64,000 nt of DNA from Drosophila pseudoobscura. Lineage: Eukaryota > Arthropoda > Insecta > Diptera > Drosophilidae. A program made the translations under genes and the position numbers. The notes under the pieces were generated by a model that was not told the DNA's origin, made no database searches, and saw only the letters and a program-made list of their open reading frames with translations. Location of the stretch: NCBI RefSeq assembly GCF_009870125.1, contig NC_046683.1, positions 41,183,869 through 41,247,868 of the forward strand. The letters are read 5' to 3'. This document shows positions 42,659 to 55,324 of the stretch, piece after piece (position 1 is the first letter of the stretch; each line of letters opens with the position of its first letter).

Positions 42659-45600
42659 AATCGAGTGTATCGCAGGAGAAGAGCATGCAATTTTGTTGCG
42701 GAAACTTTTCCGTGTCAATACCCGAGAATCGATTCCCGAACAGCTCCTGCTGCTGCTGCTTCAATCCTGCCTCCTAATTCCATTAATTTCTTTGGTTTTA
42801 AGTCCTGGGTCCTGGTCTGCTGTGTGTGTGGGATCCGGGACTCAACCTCAGCACACTTTTCGGGGTCGGAAAAGCTGAAAACTTTCTTCCTTTTTTGGTT
42901 TTTATTATTTTATTATTATTTTGCTTTGTTCGCTTGTTCGTTCGGTGCTTTATGTATATTTCATACATATGTGCTGGCATCGCGAGGGCTAAAAGTTTTG
43001 TCATGGATTTTCGGTGGTCGCCTCATGCGGCACGCCTCAACGTACGGAACGTACGAACGTACGGAACGTACGAGAGTATGCAACACACTTGTGGCTCATG
43101 TTGTATTAATATAATCACTTTGGGAATTTTATCCCCAAACGAGGACGAGAATGAGAGAGCTGGAGACAGAATAGAGCAACACAGAGAGTCAGCAACACGG
43201 AGCAGAGCATGCTAAATGGATATTAAACTATACCTTTTTGTTTTTTGTTTTTGGAATGGAAAAGGAAAAGGACTGCTGCTGCTACTGCTCCCCATTCGAG
43301 TTTATGCTCCGTGTCCGCAGTCCCTGATTATGACAGTTACATGTCGTGTGTGGGTGTGTGGGTGGATGGGTGGTTGGGGGCCTGGTGAGTCAGTGCCCCA
43401 CTTCCCCGAACAACCACAACACCACCAGCTTCTCCTTCTGCTTCTGTGTCTGCTTCGACTTCCGAGGCATTATCTGCACTTGAAGCTCCATTCCGACCAC
43501 TCTCCCACTCCCCACTCCTCACTCTCCTCTCCATCTCTTTGTGGCTCAACAAAAGGGTTAAACAGATTTTAATGACCCGCTAACTGGCTGGAAATGAATC
43601 GGTTGAGGTTTTTTTGGGGCGATGGGGCGGGAAGCTCGCTTGTCTCGCTTTGACCTCTTAATTGCTGTTCTCATGATTGAATTGAACGATTGAGAGCCGG
43701 AAATCGAAAACCATGACATTTGCAGGGATCGTACTATCTGCCACATGGTGTCACACGTGACTGGCAATTTATCATGTGTCCACTCGCTTAGGGGACATTT
43801 ATTCAGCACACAAGCATAAACAATTCATTGGATGATTCGAACAGGCGTCCAAGACGCGTGTGTGCACATCAAATTGGAATGAAATGGAACTTTTGTATAT
43901 GCTTTTCCCTCCGGATATATTCCGGATATACATATTATATGTACTCTGTCTCTCTCTCTACTTCTCTTGGGGGGCCTCTTTGTGGGGGCCCCCAATTGTA
44001 GGGTATTTCAGAAATTGTATTAACTTTCAAAAGTTTTCTAATCTCACTTTTGCCTTTTCCGGTTTACAGGCGAGCAGAGCTACCCTTCGGTTCGGTTCCC
44101 ATTCCCTCAGGTTTTTTGTTAGGGGCATCCCTTTTGTTTTTCAGCCTCGTTTTTCCCTTTTTGTCATAATTTTGGGGCATGTTAATTTGCCGGGCTTATG
44201 GCTTTTGAGTGGCGTGCCGTGCGCCCAGTGCCTGTGCCGGTGTCGGTGCCATGCGTATCCTTGTCCGACCCTCAAACGTTGCTGCTGCTCGGTCTCTCTC
44301 TCTCTCTCGCTCTCTTCCTCCCTTCCTCTCTTCCCTTCCATTATTCCACTTTTGGCTTGGGCAGAAATAACACACGGACACACACATACGGATGGATGGG
44401 TGGCCATCAAAAAGTGTAGCATACAGTTTTGCGTCGCTTATGTAATGCTCAAGCATCTGACGGCGTTGTCTGCCCTGCCCCTGTCCCTGTCCCTGTCCGC
44501 CGTCTGCCTGCGCCTTGACTTTCATACGTATGCAAAAGTAGAGAGAGAGAGAGAGAAAACGCAGGGAATAGAGGGGTAGAAAGCAAGAGAAAGATTGCGA
44601 GAATAAAGGAGAAACAGAGAGAAAAAGAAAAACAAGAAACACAGGAGAATGAAGAGCAGGACGGGGAGGAGGGGGACACACACAGTGTGTGTGTGTGTGT
44701 GTGCGAATGGACCTACGGTGCTACGTGCACATACATTAAACGGCCGCCTAATGTCGGCGTCATTAGCCGCGCCACCAACACCGACACCGACAACACCCAG
44801 GCCCACAGCCACCCCCATCCACCCTATCCATCCATCCCCACCTACCCCCGCGCCTACACTATCCTTCTTTGTGCTCCTTTCATTTTCCACCTTGCTTCGT
44901 TTTGCCAGCCTGCCAGCCTGCCACCCGCCGTGCCCTTCCGTCTGCTCCATGCAGCAGTCCCAGTAGTCGATTTTTGCACTGAGAGAAGTGCAATGGGGTG
45001 CTCGCCTGGAAGCTAGATTATTCGAGGGATTCATAACCGATTTAATTGTATGCGTTTTTTTTGTACCCGAATCGACATAAGATTATTCGCGAATTTTGTT
45101 GCAATATTCCATAATCCCCCAATATTTCCAACCCTTTTCAGAACCGGCACTGTATACTGCTGGTCAATAGGTTGGACGCACCCATTCTTGCATTAGAATT
45201 TGAATTAAAACTTTTTATTTTTAAAGAATTGAAAAAAAGTTGATATGCAAAAACCTTGGGTTATTTAATGAGTCTTGCTTTCCTCCTTCGTATACTTTTC
45301 GCGCAAGCCAGATCTGGAAAGATCTGGCAAAGTCCAGATTGACTGGCACTAAACAACTTCACAGCTCGAGCGTTATGAATCGGGGCAATATATTGTTGGA
45401 AAATCCATGGGATTGGTCCGAAGAGATCGTTTAACTTTGGCAATACGGCTTCCAACAGTGTTGACTACCTATTACCGTTTATATAATCGATTTACAAACG
45501 TAAAAACCCATTATCTATGAAAACTTGATAACCTCCGATTCGTAACCATTTGCCAACCCCAGCACTTCTGTCCACAAACAAATATTTGATCCCATACCCG

Positions 45601-48309
45601 TTTCAGTATATCTTGTGGAACTATGCACGAAATTTCTCTAAGTGAACGGCTCCTTCGCCCCCCCTCTCAGCGAGAGCGGCGAGAGAGTTGACTTTCGCAT
45701 TAGGAACAGCCACTGGCACCGCCACACCGTGTGGCACAGTGTGTGTGTTTTCTCTATTGGTAGTTCTCTCGGAGCTCTGCTCCCTTCACTCTGCCTTGAG
45801 TTATGGAGCCCAGGAGTCGCCGTCGCCTCGATCCAACGATCAACTTTGATGGCTTTTGATGGCCATAATGGCGGTAATGGATCGCCACTCATCCACTACC
45901 GTAATGCTGATGACATCTAGGGAGCCAAGCTGCTGCTGCTGCACTCCACAGCCGCAGCCACACAGCCCCCCCGTGTCGCTGTGCCACAGAACAAGCCACA
46001 GGAGGAGGCAGCAGCAGGAGGAGCCGAATGAGGACAACCACACAAGGCAGGCAGGCTGGCAGGCTGGCAGGCAGGCAGCCAGCATCTCTCTCTTGTTTGA
46101 CTAATGATTTACAAAATATCCTGCTGGGCCTCTCTCTCTCTCTCTCTGCTCCGTCACATGCACAAAAGACTCGAAATGGAGGCTCCCCTTTTGTAGCCTT
46201 TTTTCTTTTCTGGGCCGGGCCTCTTTTTATCTGTCGATTTGATGGCAATTACCCCGTAGAAGCAACAGCATCCCACATCCCACATCCACCATTCAGGCAT
46301 TGAACCGAACCATTCAAGCAGCAGTCACTGACATATCTAATCGGTATGGGTATGGGGTATGGGCCACCAGATCAATGTCAACAGGCCCATCAGGCCGACT
46401 CGAACGTCTTCTACTACTCGTACTCGTACTCGTACTCGTAGTCGTTCTCGTGCGAATATACCCGGTCTTCAATTAGAGGTTGGCTGGCTACGAGTGCAAT
46501 CAAACGCGTGTATCGAGGACGAGGCAGCGCACAGGACGACGACGTGTCTATGGGCCGACATGAATGTCTAACCATGTCTAACGCATTATTTACACAATAC
46601 GCCCAAGTTAATTGGTGCCAATGGAAGGACCTCAATGAACCCCAATCCAAGCAGCTCCCAATATCCACCCCTTCACCCCTTCACCCCTGCACCCTTCGGT
46701 CCTGCCATCCTGCCATGCTGCCCTTCAGTTTGGCAGACGATGTTTGTGTTCTGTTTATAAATGGATACGTTACGAGGATAGTCGGTGGGTTGTCTCCCCA
46801 TCCACAAGCCGGCGAAAGTGTGCGCAATTAATTATTTGTCATTGGTTTTCTCCCAATTCCCCATCCCACCCCTCCACTCTTCCACTTGTATTCTCTTTCT
46901 CTCTCTCTCTCGCTCTGTTGGGCTCTTGACTCACTCTGAATGACGTGCAAACGTCTGGAGTGTCGCGTCACTTGTTTAAGGACTCCATGCACCGGATTTA
47001 CGTTTGACAGGGAGTGGAGTGGCTTTACGCCAAGATCAGCGATAGGGAATTGCTTGGAGCAGCGGTGGGGCAGGCCTCGAGCATTAAGGTGCCTCGTAAT
47101 GCACACGACATGCATGTTGTTGTGCGATTCTCTTCGCACATTCTCTGAGCAAGCAAGAGAAATTAGAGTTAGAGCGAATAAATGAACCTAAATTTACCAA
47201 GTACTCAATGTGGGACCAGTAATGCTCAAGGCAAGGCTATGGCTATGGGACTCCATCATGTGGCGGGCCTTGGACCAATGTAGTTCCAAAAGGAGAATGG
47301 TCTGTGCATATGCCAAAGGCGATATCAGACTTGTTAGAGTTGATCAGGACCAATCGCAGCTGGTCGTGGATGATGTGATCTCGAGGCTGTGTTGTAGTCG
47401 TCGAAGGCGTGGTGTGATTTCCAAAGACAAAGATACCAAGATAAGAAGAGATGTAATCAAGGTTTTGTTGCTGTGTAGATGCTGCTTAAGATATGTTTTT
47501 CAAGTGTAAATAAGTGAAGAGTATCGCAGGAAAGGATATAGCAAGCTAAGGGTTGCAAAAGGCTGCCTCCAAAAATTTGGAGCAAGCAAAAGGCGACTGC
47601 AAGATTGTGTGATGTCTGTATTGTTTATATTTAAAGCATTGTCTAAGAATTTGTTCATTTTCCGCAGCTTTGGTCACACTAAAAGTACAGACATCATCTC
47701 ACGAATGGCACCCGAATCTCCTCTGCTTAGAGCGAGTTGAATATGAATCGTCAAGAGACCTGCCGTTGCAGTACAGTAAAAGTACAGTACCGCACAGGAT
47801 GCCGTCATTGGTGACCATTTCCAACTGATAATGGCTGTGCTATACAAGAAAGATCCGCAGGAAAGATGGAGGGAGAGAAGAGACCAAAGCGGCGGCTTGT
47901 CATACAGTTTCCACTCAAAATTGACTATTGACAAAGCAAAAATATTTAGACGGTAGGTCGGCGCCTTCTGTTTTGGTGTTTGCTCTTGCCCCGTGCCCCC
48001 CGCTCACTCACTCACCCTGTGCCTGTGCCACCCGAAGTTCGTTGTCCTTTCGGAGCCAGAGGAGCACATTCACTCGAAGGCCCTGCCCTGTTCTGCGTCT
48101 GTCTGCGGTGCTTGCTTTGCCCATCAGTTTACTGTTGATGGGGCGCTGAAAACGATTTCCGGGCCGCTCATTAACTTGTAGCAGTTCTAAATTGATTTAT
48201 TTCTCTTCTGGCATTCTGGCATTTGGCATTCTGTTTTCTATTTTGTTTCAAAAACAATCCATTGTATGAGAGCATAACTATATCTGATTCGAATGGTACG
48301 TATTTATAG
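42659..48309. other. Gene-free stretch with many simple repeats
   Basis: No supported gene. Contains CGTACG palindromes (43041-43072), CT and GA tracts (~44297-44312, 44541-44557), (GT)n at ~44685-44702, (GGCT)n/(CTGGCAGG)n near 46047-46080 and (CTCGTA)n near 46417-46440. A degenerate block at ~45150-45470 begins like a Tc1-type element (ctggtcaataggttggac). Long frames around 43860-45034 are driven by simple repeats. Confidence 0.4.
47671..47681 (+). promoter_or_regulatory. Exact Motif 1 (M1BP-type) core promoter element
   Basis: TGGTCACACTA is a perfect match to the fly housekeeping Motif 1 consensus YGGTCACACTR. No gene start is recognised next to it, so it may be an unannotated promoter or a chance match. 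Confidence 0.3.
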
Positions 48310-48668
48310 TTATAGATGACAGAAGGAGTCGCTGGACTTGGGCACACTCGAGCAGCACTCCTTGGGTCAAAGCGTGAACGTATCCAAGAGATACCTGTAT
48401 CGAAAGTGCTCCCAATAGCCACTTGGAAGTGGCTACCCCCTTCAGATAGATATCACTGCCCAAAGATACATATTTTGGATGCTTGCGAGTGCTTGACATA
48501 CAATGAGAGAGAGAGAGATCCATGAGATATGCCAACCGTTGCAATAGATGCTTAATGCAGGCCAAAGATACACTCCTCCGTTGATACTGATAAATACTTG
48601 AAGATCTCCTGGTATCCTTGCGGGCACCATTCGCTGTACAAATTTATCCATAAGCGAAAGGGATCTAC
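48310..48668 (-). repeat. Dispersed repeat family, copy B
   Basis: Inverted relative to copy A. Stretches such as aagcgtgaacgtatccaaga and the terminal ccataagcgaaagg (48648-48661) are near-identical after reverse complementing, with a (GA)n insertion in the middle at ~48503-48516. Confidence 0.75.
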
Positions 48669-51600
48669 CCTCATCCTTCTGGAGGGAACTGTGGGTGGCC
48701 TTTGATTGTTAATTGGAAAGTCGAGTCCAGTGTCCCCCAATTAGAGAATTTTGTCGACCAAATGCACACACACACACAGAAGATAACTCTGAGTATCCGG
48801 GTATCCGTGAGTGCGAGAAGTATCTTGGTTCTGGGTATTTACTTTTAGCCATGTTTTGGCTTTGATTTGCAATTAAATGAACGCACAATTTTTGAGAGGA
48901 CAGGCCCCAACCTCTCTGCGGATGTCGGGGGATGTCGCTGGGGATGTAATTTGATGCGCTTAACCTTTTTCGCATTGGTCGCCATGGAAATTGCTTAATT
49001 TTCTGCCTCAAGAGGAAAGCAGAAGGCGGCGTAGAAGTAAAAATAAATTAAGAATAACAAAAGAAACCGAGGAATAGCCGCGGCAGTGGCAGTGGCATGG
49101 GCATGGGCATGGGCAGTGGCAGTGGCAGAAACATCACTTCATCAAAACAATAAACAAAATGCGTAATCTAGGGGCGAGAGAGCCGAATAAATGAACTACC
49201 GAGTACACGAGTATGCGATACCAAATATATCTGTCCATCAGACTGTATCTGCCAGTTTGTGTATCTTCTAGCCCCTCTGTATCTGTGTATCTCTGTATCT
49301 GTGTGCATCGGATATAGACTAAGCAAAAAGGTAATTGAATTTGAATTTTCTATTCGACTTTTGGGACTCTGGGAAATCATTTCTGTAAACGAAGGAAGAC
49401 TGGAGCAATCGGCTACATATTTGATTGGATGGAAGGGAAAGCCAGGGGGAACTATCCGGTGAAGCATCAAGGGGGAGAGATCACAAAGATCATCCTCGTA
49501 AAGTAAAATATTAAGAACATATCATATATACAGGAATATTTGAATACTAAACTATGTAAGGAATAGAATACTAGTCATCGGTGAAGGCTTCCACAATGGC
49601 TGTCAAAACGTGAACATATCTGAAGCGATCAGGGGGTTATTAGGGTTATTAGGGAACAGCTAGGCGTTAAACGAAATTAACATCGAATCTGTGACAGTAA
49701 AATCCTATAATTTTGGAATATCCCCTGCCATATCCAGTCATCATTTAAATCTCAAATATTTTTTGTAATTGCAAAGAAACAAAAAAAAGTGACTGTTCGG
49801 TTGTGGGAACTTTTAACAGCGAGTAACGGGCCTACAAACAGAGAACTAACAGTGGAAAAACGAGAGGTCCAACGGTCGGAAAGAAGGGGACTACAAGTGG
49901 GGCAAGCGAGGGCTCAGCGGGTCTCCCCAGTGGAAAAGACGAGTATTATGGTGTATCTCTGCAATAAGTTGAGGCTAGTTTCGGAGGGGATTGCAGTTAC
50001 TTGTGTATTTCGAGTATTAAAAAAAAGAAACGGCTAATATCTACATAAATATCGCAAGACTTGGAAATGATATACATATCTATACAGGCCAGAGGGCGGT
50101 CGGGAATGGGAATCATGAAATGCCATCAGTAGATGGTTTGCGTTTGGATAATTGAAGGTCAACTTTTCCACCTGTGGACCCACAAAATGGGCCCAAATGC
50201 CTGTGTTGTGCAGATACAATGATCCTGATTCTGCTGGCATTATGGCATCAAGATAATACCCCGGATTCAGACTCTCTCTCTCGCAGATGCCACGGCAACA
50301 CCAGCACTAGCGCAGGCAGAGGCAGAGGCCCCCCTTTGTGTAATTAACGCACATTAATATTTCAGCATTAAGCAACCTTCGATGCTTTGTTTGCCTTTGA
50401 CAGCCCGGCCCCCCCGCCAGCCATTCCCCATGCCCCAGCCCCCCGCTACCAGCCCCTCGATTACCAGCTAAAATACTGCTAGATAAATATTTGCCATAAA
50501 AATAATTCTCGTTGCTGGTTTTTGGTTTTTGGTTTTGTTTTTTTGTTTTTTTTGTGGCGCTTGAAATGCTCATAGACCTCAAATGCGCATTCCTTTCGAT
50601 TTAATTGTTTATAAACAAATAATAGACAGCTAATAAATAAATCAAATTAATTTCGATTTACCTCCCACTCCCACACTCTCCCTCTCTCCCTCTCTCTCTC
50701 TCTCTCTTTCTCAATTAAGGGAGTTGGAAGGAGAGAATCGATTTCCCAGGGGGATCAGAGAGATGCGAAAAACACTCGTCCCTGGGATCGATACATCCGC
50801 CGGTACCATTGTTGCACATTGGTGTACGGATGGATGGGCGTACGGATGGATGGATGGGTGAATGGATGGATGTATGGTGTGTATGGTGTGTATGGGATGC
50901 CTCTGGGAGGAAGGGGGTCGTGCATTAGAAAACAGCATTTTCAATGATGCCGATGGCCTCGCATTCAGTGTAAATAAATCAACAGAGCACAAAAAATTCG
51001 AGAAAAAATACGTGAAACTTCTTAATACCCTTCGAGTTATATATATCGTTATATATTCTATAGATCTTCCCAGGAAAAAGTTTTTAGTACCAGCTGGAAT
51101 CGACAGCAATGGCATCTCTTATGAAAATACACCGTACATACTGCTCTGGTAGATCTCCCTCCTCTCCGGCAGATCGCTTATGAATGAAGAGCACCAATCG
51201 AATCAATTTCAGTTGGGAATACTCTTCCGTCTTCAAAGTGTATAATCGAGCGAATTGTATGCGAAAATAAATCATTATGTAATTACGATGCGCAATGCGG
51301 GGCCACACACACACGCGCACGCAGATACACAAAGAAATTAACTAACTAAACAAAATGTCCGCACGTGTAACGGGGAAATGTGTTTACGATTCAGCACTCG
51401 TCCCGTCCCGTCCCGTTCCGAATCGCTCTGCGGCGTCCCGTCTCCCTATGCCACTATGCCACTCAGCGGGTGCGTGGGTGGTGGCAGTGGCTACTGTTGC
51501 TGCTGCTCCTGCCGCCTGGAATGCTGCTGCCATTCAAATGACAGACTATAAATAGCTCAAAGAGCGACTGCAGCCAAATTCCCAGAAAAGAGATACGCAT

Positions 51601-52101
51601 ACACAGGAGGGGGGAACAGACAGACCTAGACCGAGACTGAGACCGAGACCCAGAGCCAGACCAAAGCGACACCACAGCGGGACACCGTTGATGGGGAGCC
51701 AAAGCCAGAGCTGGAGCCAGGAATTAGATGCGCAATCAGCGACCAGGAGCCAGGAGCCAGGGACCAGGAGCCAGGAGCCAGGAGTTAACATTGAAATGTC
51801 AAAGTTGCATCCTGCATCGATTGATTCCACTCGCCAGAGGATACCCACAACAGACCACCGGACCTTCAGCTCGGTTCATCTGAGGTTCAAGTTCAAGAAT
51901 CAAGTCTAATCGAAACGAAACGATATGGCTTCAACGATATTCCCTCACATGGGAAATTCGATTTATTTGCTGACAAGAATTTAGTTCATTTCAATTTTTG
52001 GGACATCTTTTGCTTTACCGCAAACTTTTCTGGCATCACTGTCTTCTTGGGCTGCTCGGTCTTCTTCGTCGTTGTCTCTGCCTGCTCTGCCACTCTGCCG
52101 C
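48669..52101. other. Gene-free stretch downstream of the 124-residue gene
   Basis: No supported gene. Contains (GGCAGT)/(GGCATG) repeats ~49081-49126, (CT)n ~50678-50709, (TGGA)n ~50828-50872 and (GGAGCCA)n ~51744-51782. Minus-strand AATAAA at 51967-51962 fits the end of the 124-residue gene's transcript. Confidence 0.45.
51962..51967 (-). terminator. Poly(A) signal of the 124-residue gene
   Basis: AATAAA on the minus strand, 135 bases downstream of the stop codon at 52104-52102. Confidence 0.55.
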
Positions 52102-52476
52102 TTACACGTGGAAATCCTTTTCGAGTGTCGCGGCAGCAGTTCGGATCATTGCCAAAACGTATTCGATATCGGTCTTGGCGTTCTGGACGCACTTGCTGAA
52201 CTCGACCAAAATGGCCCATGTCTCGCCCAACTCCCTTTCGAGGCTGAGCACCTGATCCGACTCGTATATCAGGCGTCTACGGATTGTGTCCATAAGGGCC
52301 CCGCGTATCTCCGGACATAGCCAGACTCTGATCGGTGACGAGGCCGGTGAGCCCGAAACTGGTAGCTTCCCGTCTTGGCATTGCTTGAACTGGTCCTCAA
52401 GCACTTGACAAATCGACTTCTTTATCCGGACGGCCTCATTGAAGCTCTCAAAATGATCGTTGCCCGAACCACTCAT
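52102..52476 (-). CDS. Single-exon 124-residue helical protein of unknown function
   Basis: The frame extends to a TTG at 52503, but the first ATG is 52476 (start MSGSGNDHFESF); stop TAA at 52104-52102. Composition and codon use are those of a real fly gene, unlike the surrounding repeat-rich DNA. The protein is mostly amphipathic helix (SFNEAVRIKKSICQVLEDQF and the C-terminal half with regular Leu/Ile/Val spacing), split by a Ser/Pro loop (VSGSPASSPIRV). No signal peptide or membrane span. It could be a small subunit of a coiled-coil complex (augmin-, BLOC- or kinetochore-like), but I see no diagnostic motif. It lies in an otherwise gene-free region, likely nested in a large intron, and the intronless form allows a retrogene origin. 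Confidence 0.65.
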   Translation of the reverse strand: MSGSGNDHFESFNEAVRIKKSICQVLEDQFKQCQDGKLPVSGSPASSPIRVWLCPEIRGALMDTIRRRLIYESDQVLSLERELGETWAILVEFSKCVQNAKTDIEYVLAMIRTAAATLEKDFHV

Positions 52477-53542
52477 TGTGCAGCTAAATGTCCTGGACTG
52501 CAATTAAAACCATTAACAAATTTCGACAATGCAAAGCACAAAATGTGAAACCTTTTTTTTTTTTTTTTATTGTTACAAAATATCTGTTGTTTTGAGCTCC
52601 TAGTGTAGGTTACTTCAACTGAGGATTTTGAATGCCCTATGCCCAACGAAACGAACGAACGTCGGAGCAACGGGCTACTATGTTGACTGGAAAACACCAG
52701 TACTAGGCTTTCAAATGGGGATCTACGCTCAATTGCTCAATTGCTCAATTGTCATCGGTCCCGGGGAGTGCTCTAATTGCTGCTGGGAGGTGGAAATAGA
52801 AATGGGTCGAGGTCACCTCAGGAGGAGGTTCCGTGGGAACTGGGGCCAATGATTATTTGATTAAATGACAGCAACTAAGCTGATTACGTATACGTAATGC
52901 AATCCATCCTCCCACCTCCACATGGTGTGCTACCTGCTACCTGCCACCTGCTGCCTGCTGCCTGCTGCTACCATCCTCTTGTAGACGCACACGAGCTCTC
53001 GGATGCACTCAACGACACGGCTAATCAAAGTGGTTTGGGTGTGTCTGTGTGCGTGTGACCGTGTGACCGTGTGTCCATGTGTCCGTGTGTTTGGGGCCAC
53101 ACGGGGATTCTGGAAAGGTAGAGGTGCCATCAGGCAGAACGGTGGCAGGTTCCATACACAGTTTGGCTTCTCGATTGCGAAATTGTTCGGGTCGGATGTC
53201 GTAATGGCGTCACTGGTGTCCATTCAGGTGAAGGCTGACGCTGACCATACCGCTCCGTCCCGTCCATCTGTCTCCTTTCCTTTCAAGAAATGTGCATTTG
53301 TCTCTCTCTCTCTCTCTCTGTCGCTCCCAGTCTCCACTATCTGTCACTCTGTTAATTAGTGCAATCGGAGGACCAGGTCGTAAATGCTCTGCACTTTATA
53401 GATTGCTCTAATTTATGATATTGACACATTACCGATTGGGGCTTTTGGGAGCAGGCAACGTGGTCGTGTTCGTGTTCGTGGTCGCTTATTTTTATTACAA
53501 ATTTCGATGGAAATAGAAATTGCGTACATTTTGCGATGAGTT

Positions 53543-53780
53543 CCACATACGATCCACACGGAAAATATGTTTTGCTGTTACTTTTTAGCATTAGGAATTA
53601 TTTTTAGTTGGTGATATATCAATATTATCAGCATCCACATGAGACCCACTTACAGTCCACACACCAACTATGCATTACTGTTCGTTCGATGACTATATAT
53701 TCTTTTTTGGGTTAAATACGTATATTTGAATAGCATCCACATGGGATCCACATGGAGTCCACAAAATAAAATAATTCCTT
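53543..53780. repeat. Tandem patch of a ~95-bp repeat (patch 1)
   Basis: Three degenerate units, each opening with ccacat...gatccacac or ...agtccacac and followed by a tatgt/tgttactt block. Openings are near 53546, 53634 and 53735. The same unit recurs in patch 2. Confidence 0.6.
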
Positions 53781-55324
53781 GTTACAGAGAAGCGCTTCTT
53801 TTCCAATATTTGACGCTAATTGGACAATTTTCTTTGGCCCCACAACCCCTTCCACAGCTGTATTGAGCGTATTTTCTCGAGGTTTTTCCCTAAGCTTCCT
53901 AATTGGATACCTTTCCCCCGCCGCGACCCTCACCGCCCCAAACACTCAGTTCTCAGTAGCAACGAACCAGTGGGCCCCACAGAAAGCCAAGGGCCCCCGT
54001 AATATGTCCCAACAATGCGCTCTATTGACGTGAAACTGCATTACGAATCCCGTTCAAGGGCCACAGGAGCACACAGCCAGAGGGAGAGAGAGAGAGATAA
54101 AGAGAACACCGAGATGACACAGAGAAACGAGAACTAATGACGTTGGCAGTAAAGCTTACAAATTGAGTAAACAGAAATATTTTATTTGCATATTCACAAA
54201 TAGAGGGTGGGACAGTGGGTGGGGCAGTGGGAGGGGAATTCCCTAGGGCATTCTTAGAATTCACTTGATGGCATTACCCCTCGCATGGTTATCCACTTAA
54301 AATTGGAGGACAGGACTATACGATGGAGTGGCTGGCTTGAGCCTGAGCTAAAGCCAAGAAGAGCTGACTGAATGGCTGGCTGAATGACTGAATGCTGACT
54401 GAATGATGACTGAATGAATGGGGAATGAAATCAAAATGCAAGTGAGTGTCTTTCAGTGTTCGCTTGTGTGCCCTCGTGTGTCCGTTCCCGACACACACTG
54501 CCACTCCCTCTCTCTGTTTGCAATTAATGCGCTTAAAAAGTATTAAAATGTAATTATGCTCGCGGCTTACAACTAAAGCTGCAGCCCGGGGCACGAGACC
54601 CGGGACAAAAGAATGCAGAATCTATAGAGTGGCGCCCAGAGGCCATCAGGCGAAAAAATGAAAGAAAGAAAAACAGCAGAACGGAACGGAACGGAACGGA
54701 AAAATGGAAAACAAACTTGTTGTGAATGCAGTAGTCACTGATAGGAAAATGGAGCCGTCGTGCACGGAATTACAACTTTTCGATGAAAAGTTTGTTTGAT
54801 GGAAAAAGAAACTTGGCTGCGCCTCCTCCTGTCTCTGATTCTTTTGGCATTTCCATCAGTGTTGGTCCGTCTATCTGTGGGTCTGTCCATTTCATCCCCC
54901 ATCCACCGCACATCCATCTACCCCCCTCGGAACGACTTTTTGGGCCTGGAGCCGAAACGAGATGAACTCTTCCCGCCAGCACAAGTGAGAGAAAAGTTTT
55001 CGGGCTTCTGTCTCTGACAATTGCCCTGCCACTTGGCTGCTCCAATTTGTAACTTGATCGCTGCCTCTTTGTTCTATATGATATTCCCCATATTATGTTG
55101 TTCTCTGATTCTGTCTCTAACTCTGGCTCCGGCACTGGCACTGGCACTGGCACTGGCACTGGAAGGGCTTTCGCTTCGGATACTAAAAAACTTAAAGGAC
55201 CACACAGCCTTTTCCCTTAGATTTTACGACTTACATTACAACCGAGTACTTACGATGGGTACTTACTTCAGGTCAGCACTGGACTCTTTTTATACGTTTT
55301 TCCGTGGGCTCCCTGGGTTGGATG

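Noticed and set aside
43860..45034. Long frames on both strands (239 and 170 residues)
   Set aside because: Their length comes from CT/GA and GT microsatellites that lack stops; there is no conserved-looking segment.
54799..55017. Frame beginning MEKETWLRLLLSLILLAFPS, signal-peptide-like, with a donor near 54984
   Set aside because: No acceptable acceptor or second exon downstream in phase; the rest is low-complexity and the hydrophobic start can arise from CT-rich DNA.
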